From: Streptomyces sp. DSM 15324
GTDB taxonomy: Bacteria; Actinomycetota; Actinomycetes; Streptomycetales; Streptomycetaceae
Assembly: GCF_001514285.1 (NCBI RefSeq)
Contig: NZ_KQ949028.1
Coordinates: 469,172 to 533,171 of the forward strand
DNA length: 64,000 nt
Reading direction: 5' to 3'
Shown here: one piece after another, positions 16,706 through 27,094 of the stretch
Layout: the number at the start of each line of letters is the position of its first letter
Numbering within the stretch: position 1 is the stretch's first letter
Translations under genes and position numbers: made by a program
Notes under the pieces: model-generated
The model's database searches: none
What the model was told of the DNA's origin: nothing
What the model saw: only the letters and a program-made list of their open reading frames with translations

Positions 16706-17506
16706 TCAGGAGACGGCGTCCACCAGGGCCGCGAGGGCCGCGGCCAGCCGGGGCAGTCCCGCCCCGGCCGGCCCGCCCGGCTCGCTCATGTAGGTGTCCC
16801 GCCGGATCTCGACCATCAGCGCGGACACCGCGGGCTCGCGCCCGTAGTGCTCCAGCGGGACGTACGTCCCGGCGAACGGACTGTCCAGCCCGGTCCGCCC
16901 GACGCCCGCGAACGCGGCCCGCGCGGCGGCGAGCAGTTCCGGCGGGGTGTGGAAGGCGTCGGTGCCCAGACAGACCGGCGGACGCGACCCCGCGCCGTGC
17001 AGCTCGTAGGGCAGCCGCTCGGTCGGATACGAGTGCACGTCGACCACGACCGCCCGCCCGACGGCCGCGAGCCGCTCCCGCACCGCCTCGGTCATGGCGT
17101 CGGCGTACGGCCGGAAGTAGCGCTCGACCAGCGGCCCGGGGTCGTGGCCGTCGCCCCGCAGTGCCTCCCCGTGCGTGGTCCGCGTGTACACGGCGCCCAT
17201 CCCCACGGCCCGCATCTCCTCCCGCTCGTCCGGGAACCGCTCCGGATCGACGACCAGCCGCGACAGCCGGTTGACGAACCGCCAGGGCGTCACCTCCGCC
17301 AGCCGGGCCGCCTCCCCGGCGATCGCGTCGGTGTGCGCGTCGGTGATGTGGTCCAGCTCCCGCTCCAGCGCCGCGTCGTCGAGCACGATGCCCGCCCGCA
17401 CCCCGGCCGGTATCTCCCGCGCCGCGTGCGGCACATGCAGGATCACCGGCGAGGCGGCCGCTCCGGGGAGGAGGGCGAAGGAGGGGGCGGCTGCGGCAGG
17501 GGGCAT
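16706..17506 (-). CDS. N-formylglutamate amidohydrolase family protein
   Basis: A 266-residue protein. Family features are HVPHAAREIP near residue 25 (metal-binding His), the DHITDAHTDAI segment, FVNRLSRLVVDPERF, and VVDVHSYPTERLPYE, which together match HutG/N-formylglutamate amidohydrolase. The family hydrolyses N-formyl-L-glutamate in histidine catabolism, but many actinobacterial members have no hut neighbours, as here, so the substrate may differ. I start at MPPAAA rather than the earlier in-frame ATG because the 19 extra residues are low-complexity. Converges with the small acidic partner gene. Confidence 0.83.
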   Translation of the reverse strand: MPPAAAAPSFALLPGAAASPVILHVPHAAREIPAGVRAGIVLDDAALERELDHITDAHTDAIAGEAARLAEVTPWRFVNRLSRLVVDPERFPDEREEMRAVGMGAVYTRTTHGEALRGDGHDPGPLVERYFRPYADAMTEAVRERLAAVGRAVVVDVHSYPTERLPYELHGAGSRPPVCLGTDAFHTPPELLAAARAAFAGVGRTGLDSPFAGTYVPLEHYGREPAVSALMVEIRRDTYMSEPGGPAGAGLPRLAAALAALVDAVS

Positions 17507-17604
17507 CGGGCGGCTCCGGGGCGTTGTCGGTGGTGTGCTGCATGATCGGTGGTGTGGCTGCACCAGCCATCACAACACGACGGGGCGCGCGGGCGGGGAC
17601 GGGC

Positions 17605-17945
17605 ATGGCAGTGACGAACGAGCAGGTGGCGGGGCACGCGTTCCTGAAGGCGCTGTACCGGGACGCCTCCTACCCCGACCCCGTCGTGGACCGCGGCCGG
17701 GCCGTCCTGCTCCGCCTGTGCGAGCGCGTCGAGGCGGAGCGGCCCGCGGACCTCGACGGGCTGTACACCCTGACGCATGCCGCGACCGAGGAGTTCAACG
17801 AGCTCCAGGACGCCTTCTGGGAGGCCGGCAGCGAGATCGAGACGGTGGCCCGGGAGGAGAGAGCCGAGGACTTCTGGTTCGTCGCCCGGGCCTACGGCTT
17901 CGCCGACGCGGACTGGAAGAGCTCATCGCCACCCGGGACTGGTGA
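17605..17945 (+). pseudogene. DUF5713-type small protein, frameshifted at the 3' end
   Basis: The frame from ATG 17605 encodes a helical protein of about 113 residues (VTNEQVAGHAFLKALYRDAS ... EEFNELQDAFWEAGSEIET ... DFWFVARAYGFADADW) resembling DUF5713 proteins of unknown function. After DADW at 17911-17916 the frame runs on into the antisense of metX. In the next frame the expected ending EELIATRDW and a TGA at 17943-17945 follow immediately. A single missing G in TGG(G)GAAGAG at about 17915 explains this. It could be a true mutation of the last nine residues or a sequencing error. It overlaps the 3' end of metX convergently. Confidence 0.7.
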
Positions 17946-19089
17946 CCGCCGGCCCGAGGATCTCCCGCACGAGCGCGGCGACCTGGTCCGTCTCGATCAG
18001 GAACCCGTCGTGGCCGTACGGCGACCCGATCACCCGGAGCCGGTCGGCGGACGGGATCAGGGTCGCCAGCTCGGCCTGCTGGGCGAGCGGATAGAGCCGG
18101 TCGGAGTCCACGCCGGCCACCAGGGTGGGCGCGCTCACCCGGCGCAGGGCCGCCCGCGCCCCGCCCCGGCCCCGGCCGACGTCGTGCGCGTTCATCGCCT
18201 CGGACAGCACCACATAGCTGGCCGCGTCGAACCGCCGTACCAGCTTGGCCGCGTGGTGGTCGAGATACGAGCCCACCTGGTAGCGCCCGCCCCGCCAGGG
18301 GTCCTCGCTTCCCTGGGGCGCACGGCCGAAGCGGGTCTCCAGCTCCGGCTCGCTGCGGTAGGTGACATGGGCGAGCCGGCGGGCGAGACCGAGCCCGGTG
18401 TGGGGGCCGCGGCCGGTGTCGTGGTAGTCGCCGCCCTGCCAGTGCGGGTCGGCGCGCACGGCCCCGGTCTGGATCTGCGCCCAGGCGATCTGCTCCGCGC
18501 TCGCCGCCGCCGTGGTGGCGAGCAGCAGCAGGGCGCCGACGCGCTCGGGGCGGGACACGGCCCACTCCACCGCCCGCATCCCGCCCATCGAGCCGCCGAC
18601 GACCAGCGCCCAGCGCGCCACGCCGAGGGCGTCCGCGAGGTGCGCCTCGGCGGCGACCTGGTCGCGCTGGGTCAGGAAGGGGAAGGACCCGCCCCAGCTG
18701 CGGCGCCCGTCGGGACGCGCCGAGGCCGGGCCCGTACTGCCCTGACAGCCGCCGAGCACATTGGGCGCGACGACGAACCACTGGTCGGTGTCCAGCGGCC
18801 GCCCCGGACCGACCAGGGCGTCCCACCAGCCGGCCGTCGGATGCCCCGGTCCGGCCGCCCCCGCGACATGGCTGTCCCCGGTGAGCGCGTGCAGGACCAG
18901 GACGGCGTTGGAGGCGTCGGGGGCGAGGCTGCCCCAGGTCTCGAACGCCAGCCGGACGCCCGGCAGTTCACCGCCGGCCTCCAGGGCGAGGGGCCGCTCG
19001 GCCCGGTACCAGCGCCGCCGCCCCGGCGGGTCCCCCTCCCGCCAGGCCCCGGTGGCCGGCGGCAGGGCGACCTCCTTCGGCAGCGTCAC
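17923..19089 (-). CDS. metX: Homoserine O-acetyltransferase
   Basis: A 388-residue alpha/beta-hydrolase. Nucleophile Ser167 lies in GGSMGG, the family signature ALTGDSHVAG is near residue 68, and the late Asp (VAGVDSDRLYP) and His (SPYGHDGFL) complete the triad. It transfers acetyl from acetyl-CoA to homoserine, the first committed step of methionine synthesis by direct sulfhydrylation. It starts with GTG directly after the metY stop, so the two are one operon and work in sequence. The 3' end overlaps the frameshifted small gene on the other strand. Confidence 0.95.
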   Translation of the reverse strand: MTLPKEVALPPATGAWREGDPPGRRRWYRAERPLALEAGGELPGVRLAFETWGSLAPDASNAVLVLHALTGDSHVAGAAGPGHPTAGWWDALVGPGRPLDTDQWFVVAPNVLGGCQGSTGPASARPDGRRSWGGSFPFLTQRDQVAAEAHLADALGVARWALVVGGSMGGMRAVEWAVSRPERVGALLLLATTAAASAEQIAWAQIQTGAVRADPHWQGGDYHDTGRGPHTGLGLARRLAHVTYRSEPELETRFGRAPQGSEDPWRGGRYQVGSYLDHHAAKLVRRFDAASYVVLSEAMNAHDVGRGRGGARAALRRVSAPTLVAGVDSDRLYPLAQQAELATLIPSADRLRVIGSPYGHDGFLIETDQVAALVREILGPAVTSPGWR

Positions 19090-20400
19090 CTAGGCGCCCT
19101 TGGCGGCGCGGAAACCGGCCTCCAGGTCGGCCTTGAGATCGGCGAGGTTCTCGATGCCGACCGACAGCCGCACCAGGCCCGGGGAGGTCCCGGTCGCCGC
19201 CAGCTGCTCCTCGTCGAGCTGGCTGTGGGTCGTGGAGGCCGGGTGGATGATCAGGCTGCGCACATCGCCGATGTTCGCCAGATGGCTGAACAGCTCCACC
19301 GCGTCCACGAACCGCTTGCCCGCCTCGATGCCGTCCCGCAGCTCGAAGGAGACGATCGCGCCCGCGCCCTGCGGCAGGTACCTGCGGCCCGCGTCGTACC
19401 ACGGGCTGGACTCCAGGCCCGCGTAGTGGACGGCGGCGACCTCGTCCCGCTGCTCCAGCCACTCGGCGAGCGCCAGCGCGTTCGCCGAGTGCCGCTCGAT
19501 GCGCAGGCTCAGCGTCTCCACCCCCTGGAGCAGCAGGAACGCCGAGTGCGGGGAGAGCGCCGGACCGAGGTCGCGCAGCAGCTGCACCCGCAGCTTGATC
19601 GCGTACGCGCCCGGGCCGAGCGCCGGCCAGTAGCGCAGGCCGTGGTAGCTGGGGTCGGGCTCGCTGAAGTCGGGGAAGCGCTCCGGGTGCGCGCCGAAGT
19701 CGAAGGTGCCGGCGTCCACCACCACACCGGCGATCGTGGTGCCGTGTCCGCCGAGGAACTTGGTCGCCGAGTGCACGACGACGTCCGCGCCGTGCTCGAT
19801 CGGCCGCACCAGGTAGGGCGTCGGCACGGTGTTGTCCACGATGAGCGGGACACCCGCCGCGTGCGCCACGTCCGCGACCGCGCGGATGTCGAGGACGTTG
19901 CCGCGCGGATTGCCCAGCGACTCCGCGAACAGCGCCTTGGTGTTCGGCCGGATCGCCGCCCGCCAGGCCTCTGCGTCGTCCGGGTCGTCCACGAACGACA
20001 CCTCGATGCCGAACCTCGGCAGGGTGTGCCGCAGCAGGTTGTACGTGCCGCCGTACAGGGACGTGCTGGACACGATGTGGTCGCCCGCGCTCGCCACCGT
20101 GAGGATCGCGAGGGTCTCCGCCGCCTGCCCGGAGGCCAGCGCGACGGCGGCCACGCCGCCCTCCAGCGCCGCGATCCGCTGTTCGAGGACGTCCTGGGTG
20201 GGGTTGTGGATCCGGGTGTAGATGTTGCCCGGCTCGGCGAGGGCGAACAGGTCGGCGGCGTGCTGGGTGTCCCGGAACACGAAGGACGTGGTCTGGTAGA
20301 TCGGGGTGGCGCGGGCGCCGGTGACCGGATCGGGGGCGGCTCCGGCGTGGATCTGCCGGGTCTCGAACGACCAGGCCGAGGGGTCGGACTGCGTGCTCAT
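19090..20400 (-). CDS. metY: O-acetylhomoserine / O-acetylserine sulfhydrylase
   Basis: A 436-residue PLP enzyme of the Cys/Met metabolism gamma family. The PLP lysine is in HSATKFLGGHGT, and the N-terminus RQIHAGAAPDPVTGARATPIYQ is diagnostic. It makes homocysteine from O-acetylhomoserine and sulfide. Start at MSTQSDPS, which has GAGGAGCACC immediately upstream; the 36 residues before it in the open frame are low-complexity. Co-directional with metX, which supplies its substrate. Upstream are the icd terminator and a short 9-bp repeat that could hold regulatory sites. Confidence 0.94.
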   Translation of the reverse strand: MSTQSDPSAWSFETRQIHAGAAPDPVTGARATPIYQTTSFVFRDTQHAADLFALAEPGNIYTRIHNPTQDVLEQRIAALEGGVAAVALASGQAAETLAILTVASAGDHIVSSTSLYGGTYNLLRHTLPRFGIEVSFVDDPDDAEAWRAAIRPNTKALFAESLGNPRGNVLDIRAVADVAHAAGVPLIVDNTVPTPYLVRPIEHGADVVVHSATKFLGGHGTTIAGVVVDAGTFDFGAHPERFPDFSEPDPSYHGLRYWPALGPGAYAIKLRVQLLRDLGPALSPHSAFLLLQGVETLSLRIERHSANALALAEWLEQRDEVAAVHYAGLESSPWYDAGRRYLPQGAGAIVSFELRDGIEAGKRFVDAVELFSHLANIGDVRSLIIHPASTTHSQLDEEQLAATGTSPGLVRLSVGIENLADLKADLEAGFRAAKGA

Positions 20401-20510
20401 GGTGCTCCTCGTGCTCCTCGTGCTCTGCGTGCGGGGTGAGAGCGGGGGACGTGCGAGGAGGAAAGCACGGCCGGACGGGCCCGAACCGATCTGTAAAAAA
20501 CATGACATCC

Positions 20511-20537
20511 GACTGACACAGTCGACACGGTCGACAC
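20511..20537 (-). repeat. Three 9-bp direct repeats upstream of metY
   Basis: On the plus strand GACTGACAC, AGTCGACAC and GGTCGACAC follow one another without gaps, about 110-140 bases upstream of the metY start. The last two differ in one base. They could be half-sites for a regulator of metYX. There is no further evidence. Confidence 0.35.
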
Positions 20538-20544
20538 AAAAGCC

Positions 20545-20576
20545 GTGCCCCGGCCGGGAGTTGCCGGCCGGGGCAC
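20545..20576 (-). terminator. Rho-independent terminator of icd
   Basis: A perfect 13-bp inverted repeat (GTGCCCCGGCCGG and its complement) with a six-base loop. On the minus strand it is followed by GGCTTTTGTG. It starts 18 bases beyond the icd stop and therefore separates icd from metYX. Confidence 0.85.
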
Positions 20577-20593
20577 GGGGGAGCGGGAGCGGG

Positions 20594-22813
<2,220 letters not shown>

Positions 22814-22842
22814 CGGGTGCTCCGCTCCACGTCTGCAACATT

Positions 22843-22866
22843 GCTCGACATCAAGATATCTCGTGA
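22843..22866 (-). promoter_or_regulatory. AT-containing element upstream of icd
   Basis: An island of lower GC (on the minus strand GAGATATCTTGATGTCGAGC) 30-50 bases before the icd start stands out from its surroundings. It contains the imperfect symmetric core ATATCTTGATGTCGA. It is probably the icd promoter or an operator. No transcription data are available to place the -10. Confidence 0.35.
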
Positions 22867-23031
22867 CGCGGGCGGGCTCGACAGGGGTCCGCCGGGGTCC
22901 GCTCACACCTTCCCGCCGCGATGTCCGCCGTACGGGCAACCGATCGGCCGGATCAGGTGGTCCAGGGGGTAGAGAGTCGACCTCCTCCACCGGCCGGACC
23001 GACCATCCGGCCGCCCGAGCGAAAGCGGACC

Positions 23032-24597
23032 ATGAGATATCGCACCAGAGTGACGGGCCCCGCCGCGGCCCTCATCGGCACCGCGGCCGTCGTTGTCGGG
23101 GGCAACACGGCCCAGGCGGCACCCGCGGGCGGCGGCACGGACGGGGCCGGGACGGCACCCGCCCCGGCCCCCGAGACCCTCGGCGACCCGGTCTTCCCGG
23201 CCCTCGGCAACGACGGCTACCGGGTCGCCTCCTACCACCTCGACCTCTCCTACGACGCCACGACCGCCCTGGTCGACGCCACGGCGACGCTGGAGATCCG
23301 TACCACCCGGTGTCTGTCCCGCCTCTCCCTGGACGCCCTCGGCCTGGACATCGCGTCCGTGAGCGTCGACGGCCGCACGGCACAGTTCGAACAGGTGGAC
23401 GAGAAGCTGCGGATCGCGCCGGCCCGCGCGCTGGGCGACCGCGCCCGGGCCACGCTCCGGGTGACCTACACGGCCGACCCGCGCCGCGCCCTCCCGCACA
23501 CCGCCTGGGTGCCCACTCCCGACGGGTTCGCGCTGTGCCCGCAGCCCGACTCGGCGCACACCGTGTTCCCCTGCAACGACCACCCGTCCGACAAGGCCGG
23601 CCTGACCGTCCGCATCACGGTCCCCGCCGCGCTGAAGGCCGTCGCGAGCGGCACCCTGGTGTGCACCGAGAACCTGGCCGGCGACCGGACCGCGTACACC
23701 TACCGCTCCCGCTCCCCGATCGCCACCGAGCTGGTGCAGATCACGGTCGGCGACTACGTCGTCAAGGACCGGCAGGGCCCGCACGGGCTGCCGCTGCGCG
23801 ACGTCGTCCCCACCGCCCGGGCCGAGGCCCTGGAGCCCGCGCTCGCCCTGACCCCCGGCCTGGTGGAGTGGCTCGAACAGCGCCTCGGCGCCTACCCCTT
23901 CGAGACGTACGGCCTGCTGCCCTGCAACTCGGACGACCCGGCCGCCTTCGACTTCACCGGCCTGGAGACCCAGACCCTCACCCTGTACAAGCCGAACTTC
24001 CTGCTCCAGGCGGAGCCGAAGATCGGCTCGCACATGATGCACGAGCTGGTCCACTCCTACTTCGGCAACAGCGTCTCCCCCGCCACCTGGGCCGACCTCT
24101 GGCTCAACGAGGGACACGCCGACTTCTACGGACTGCTCTACCGCTACGAGCGCGGCTGGCCGGACTCGCTGGGCCTGACCACGCTCGAGGCCCGGATGAA
24201 GGACACGTACGCCCGCGGCGACCAGTGGCGGCGCAGCTCGGGCCCCGTCGCCGCCCCGAACGCGGCCAACCTCTTCGACAGCCAGCGCTACCTGGGCGGC
24301 GTCCTCGTCCTGTACGCCCTGCGGCAACTGATCGGCGAGGACGCCTTCCACGCGGTGGAGCGGGCGTTCCTGGCCCGTTTCCGCAACTCCGCCGCGTCCA
24401 CGGACGACTACATCGCCGTCGCCTGCGAGGTCTCCGGCCAGGACGTCTCCGGATTCCTGCGCGACTGGCTGTACGGCACGAGCACCCCGAGGATGCCCGG
24501 CCACCCGGACTGGACGGTCACCCCGGTGCCCCCGTCCCTCACCGCCCCGCGCAGGAACTCCGGGGCCCGCCGGCACGAGAACTCGGCGACGCTGTAG
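23032..24597 (+). CDS. M1 family metallopeptidase (secreted aminopeptidase-like)
   Basis: A 521-residue protein. A signal peptide (basic start, hydrophobic AAALIGTAAVVVGGN, cleavage near AQAAP about residue 31) indicates export. Zinc site HELVH at 337-341, then 18 residues, then Glu360 in LNEGHAD: the exact M1 spacing. The usual GxMEN exopeptidase motif reads GLETQT here, a departure that may change substrate handling. It lacks the long C-terminal helical domain of PepN, so it is a short M1 form. Its stop faces the MscS channel gene across a shared hairpin. Confidence 0.9.
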   Translation: MRYRTRVTGPAAALIGTAAVVVGGNTAQAAPAGGGTDGAGTAPAPAPETLGDPVFPALGNDGYRVASYHLDLSYDATTALVDATATLEIRTTRCLSRLSLDALGLDIASVSVDGRTAQFEQVDEKLRIAPARALGDRARATLRVTYTADPRRALPHTAWVPTPDGFALCPQPDSAHTVFPCNDHPSDKAGLTVRITVPAALKAVASGTLVCTENLAGDRTAYTYRSRSPIATELVQITVGDYVVKDRQGPHGLPLRDVVPTARAEALEPALALTPGLVEWLEQRLGAYPFETYGLLPCNSDDPAAFDFTGLETQTLTLYKPNFLLQAEPKIGSHMMHELVHSYFGNSVSPATWADLWLNEGHADFYGLLYRYERGWPDSLGLTTLEARMKDTYARGDQWRRSSGPVAAPNAANLFDSQRYLGGVLVLYALRQLIGEDAFHAVERAFLARFRNSAASTDDYIAVACEVSGQDVSGFLRDWLYGTSTPRMPGHPDWTVTPVPPSLTAPRRNSGARRHENSATL

Positions 24598-24602
24598 GGC
24601 CG

Positions 24603-24648
24603 GTCGTCCGGATCACGTCGGCTGGGCCGCCATCATGATCCGAACGAC
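24603..24648. terminator. Bidirectional hairpin between M1 peptidase and MscS genes
   Basis: A 13-bp inverted repeat (24603-24615 with 24636-24648, one G-U pair) with a 20-base loop, lying in the 65-base gap between two convergent stops. Confidence 0.55.
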
Positions 24649-24662
24649 GGTTTGGTTCCGGG

Positions 24663-25763
24663 TCAGTTGTCGAGGCGGGCGGGGGAGCCTCCGTCCGCCT
24701 CGACGGCGCCGGTCCGCTGCTGCGGGATCACGACCGCGCCCTGCTGGAGCGAGATGTTGCGGGCCGGGGCCGGGACCCGGATGCCCTCCTCGCGGTAGCG
24801 CCGGTGCAGCCGCTTGATGAACTCGTGCTTGATCCGGTACTGGTCGCTGAACTCGCCGACGCCCAGGATCACCGTGAAGCCGATCCGGGAGTCGCCGAAG
24901 GTGTGGAAGCGCACGGCCGGTTCATGGTCCGGAACCGCGCCGGCGATCTCCTTCATCACCTCGGCGACCACCTCCATGGTCACCCGCTCCACGTGCTCCA
25001 GATCGCTGTCGTAGGCCACGCCCACCTGCACCAGGACCGTCAACTTCTGCTCGGGGCGCATGAAGTTGGTCATGTTGGCCTTGGCGAGCTGCCCGTTGGG
25101 AATCACGATCAGGTTGTTGGACAGCGCCCGGACCGTGGTCTGACGCCAGTTGATGTCCTCGACGTACCCTTCCTCGCCGCTGCTCAGCTGGATGTAGTCA
25201 CCGGGCTGCACGGTCTTCGAGGCGAGGATGTGGATGCCCGCGAACAGGTTGGCGAGGGTGTCCTGGAGGGCCAGCGCCACGGCCAGACCGCCGACGCCCA
25301 GCGCGGTGAGCATCGGGGCTATGGAGATGCCGAGCGACTGGAGCATCACCAGGAAGCCGATGGCCAGCACGAGCACGCGTGTGATGTTCACGAAGATCGT
25401 GGCGGAGCCGGCCACTCCGGACCGGGACTGGGTCACCGCCTGCACCAGACCGGCGATCACGCGGGCCGCCGACACCGTCACCACGAAGATCAGCAGCACC
25501 GTCAGGCACTGGTTCACGGTGTGCTGGACCGCCTTCGTCAGCGGCAGCACCGCCGCCGCGGCCGCCGCGCCGCCCGCGATCGCCGCCCACGGGACCACCG
25601 TGCGCAGCGCGTCCACGATGACGTCGTCGCCGCTCCACCGGGTGCGCTTGGCGTGCTTGCCCAGCCAGCGCAGCAGCGTGCGGGACAGGAAGGCCACGAG
25701 GAACCCGGTGGCCAGGGCGATCCCGGCGAGGACGAGGTCGTCCAGGGTCAGCGCGCGGTTCAC
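24663..25763 (-). CDS. Mechanosensitive ion channel, MscS family
   Basis: A 366-residue membrane protein with four or five hydrophobic segments in the first 165 residues, then the MscS pore helix and beta domain: LGVGGLAVALALQDTLANLFAGI (about 135-157) is the TM3 pore-helix signature, followed by PGDYIQLSSGEEGYVEDINWRQTTVRA and VIPNGQLAKANMTNF. It would open under membrane tension on osmotic downshock. The C-terminal 25 residues are Ala/Pro-rich. It stands alone between convergent and divergent neighbours. Confidence 0.93.
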   Translation of the reverse strand: MNRALTLDDLVLAGIALATGFLVAFLSRTLLRWLGKHAKRTRWSGDDVIVDALRTVVPWAAIAGGAAAAAAVLPLTKAVQHTVNQCLTVLLIFVVTVSAARVIAGLVQAVTQSRSGVAGSATIFVNITRVLVLAIGFLVMLQSLGISIAPMLTALGVGGLAVALALQDTLANLFAGIHILASKTVQPGDYIQLSSGEEGYVEDINWRQTTVRALSNNLIVIPNGQLAKANMTNFMRPEQKLTVLVQVGVAYDSDLEHVERVTMEVVAEVMKEIAGAVPDHEPAVRFHTFGDSRIGFTVILGVGEFSDQYRIKHEFIKRLHRRYREEGIRVPAPARNISLQQGAVVIPQQRTGAVEADGGSPARLDN

Positions 25764-25993
25764 CGGTCACCGCCGGCGGTTCGCTCCGCGGGGTGGGCGA
25801 AGACGCCCGCCGACGGCCGGATGTGAAGTCTCGTCACGAAGTCACCTGCTTGCTCACGGGATGTGCGGTCGTGCCCGTCCGTGAACGGGCACGGTCGTCC
25901 ATCCTGCCGTATGGGGCACGGCGGTTCGCAACGCCGGGGACGTCCGGGGCGGCGACTTCCGGGCATGGGCCCGGGCCCGCCCGCACGGGGCGC

Positions 25994-27025
25994 TCAGATC
26001 ACCTTCCAGCGCACCAGCGCCCCCAGCGTCACCGCCCCCGGCACGAGGGGCAGCCACACGGTGATGACGCGGTAGGTGAGGACGACCGCGGTGGCCAGAG
26101 CCAGGGGGCCGCCCGCCGCCACCAGGGCCACGATCAGGGCCGCCTCCACCGAGCCGATGCCGCCCGGGGTCGGGACCAGGGCCACCGCCACGGTCGCCGC
26201 CAGGTAGGCCACCGCCATGTGGGCCGGCGGGACCGGCAGGTCCAACGCCTGCCCCACCGCCGCCAGTCCGGCCGCCTGGAGCACCGGGAACGCCAGCGAG
26301 CCGCCCCACAGGGCCGCCGCCCTCGCCGGGCAGCTGTGCACCGAACGGGCCTCGCCGAGCGCGGTGCGCAGGAACGAGAACACGGCCGTCCGCAGCCGCC
26401 GTACGAGAGCCAGCGCGGCCGCCGCCAGGAGCACGACCGCCCCCAGCGCGCCCAGCAGCGGCCCGACCGCCCCGTGCGGCAGCAGCGAGCCGAGCCGCAG
26501 CGCGTCGGGGAAGAGCAGCAGCAGCGTGGCCAGCAGCCCCACCCGGGCCACGCCCTCCGCCAGCAGATACAGCGCGAGGGCGGCCGAGGAACGGGCCAGC
26601 GGCACCCCGCACACCGTCATGAACCGCAGGTTGACCGCGCTCGCGCCCAGCCCCGTCGGCAGCAGATGGTTGGCCGCGCCCGCCGCGAACTGCGTGGCGA
26701 GCAGCCGCAGCCGGGGCAGTGGTTGCACCACCGCCCCCTGCCGGGTGACGGCGGCGGCGACCCAGGTCAGACAGGTGGCCCCGGCCGCGGCCAGCAGCCA
26801 GGGCCACTGCGCGGTGCGCAGATGGCCGAAGCCCTCGGCGAGCACCGAGCGGTGGCGTACCGCGACCGCGGTGACCAGCAGGAGCGGGAGCAGGCACAGG
26901 ACCCGGCGCAGGGGCAGGCGCCGGGGGAGCGGGGGGAGCGGAACCGCTGTCACAGGGAGAGAGGTTCTCCGCGCGGTCCCAACGGCGGGTTGCGGAAGCG
27001 GGGACGGCGCATTACGTAAGGTCAT
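25994..27025 (-). CDS. UPF0104 / lysylphosphatidylglycerol synthase-type membrane protein
   Basis: A 343-residue integral membrane protein with about eight hydrophobic helices. The pattern NHLLPTGLGASAVNLRFM early and ATVAVALVPTPGGIGSVEAAL near the C-terminus matches the LPG_synthase_TM/UPF0104 family (flippase-like domain) without the soluble synthase half. The family moves or modifies lipids or isoprenoid-linked intermediates; substrate unknown. The open frame runs far upstream antisense to other genes. I start at MTLRNAP, whose codons overlap a TTACGTAA palindrome. Divergent from the ABC exporter. Confidence 0.82.
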   Translation of the reverse strand: MTLRNAPSPLPQPAVGTARRTSLPVTAVPLPPLPRRLPLRRVLCLLPLLLVTAVAVRHRSVLAEGFGHLRTAQWPWLLAAAGATCLTWVAAAVTRQGAVVQPLPRLRLLATQFAAGAANHLLPTGLGASAVNLRFMTVCGVPLARSSAALALYLLAEGVARVGLLATLLLLFPDALRLGSLLPHGAVGPLLGALGAVVLLAAAALALVRRLRTAVFSFLRTALGEARSVHSCPARAAALWGGSLAFPVLQAAGLAAVGQALDLPVPPAHMAVAYLAATVAVALVPTPGGIGSVEAALIVALVAAGGPLALATAVVLTYRVITVWLPLVPGAVTLGALVRWKVI

Positions 27026-27056
27026 CGGGTCCTTCGGGGGTGCCTTCGCATACGGG

Positions 27057-27087
27057 TTGACCTCAACAAAGCTCGAGGTTCTACGGT
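27057..27087 (+). promoter_or_regulatory. MerR-type promoter with 19-bp spacer, leading a leaderless ABC exporter mRNA
   Basis: -35 TTGACC (27057-27062) and -10 TACGGT (27082-27087) are 19 bases apart. This overlong spacer is typical of MerR-family promoters, and it contains the dyad ACCTC-N10-GAGGT (27060-27079). The ATG of the ABC transporter begins seven bases after the -10, so the transcript probably starts at or next to the start codon and lacks a leader. No MerR gene is seen in the window. Confidence 0.7.
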
Positions 27088-27094
27088 TTCTCCC

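Noticed and set aside
17524..20439. 971-residue plus-strand open frame over metX and metY
   Set aside because: Only its first 130 codons are coding-like; the rest is the antisense of two well-supported PLP and alpha/beta-hydrolase genes.
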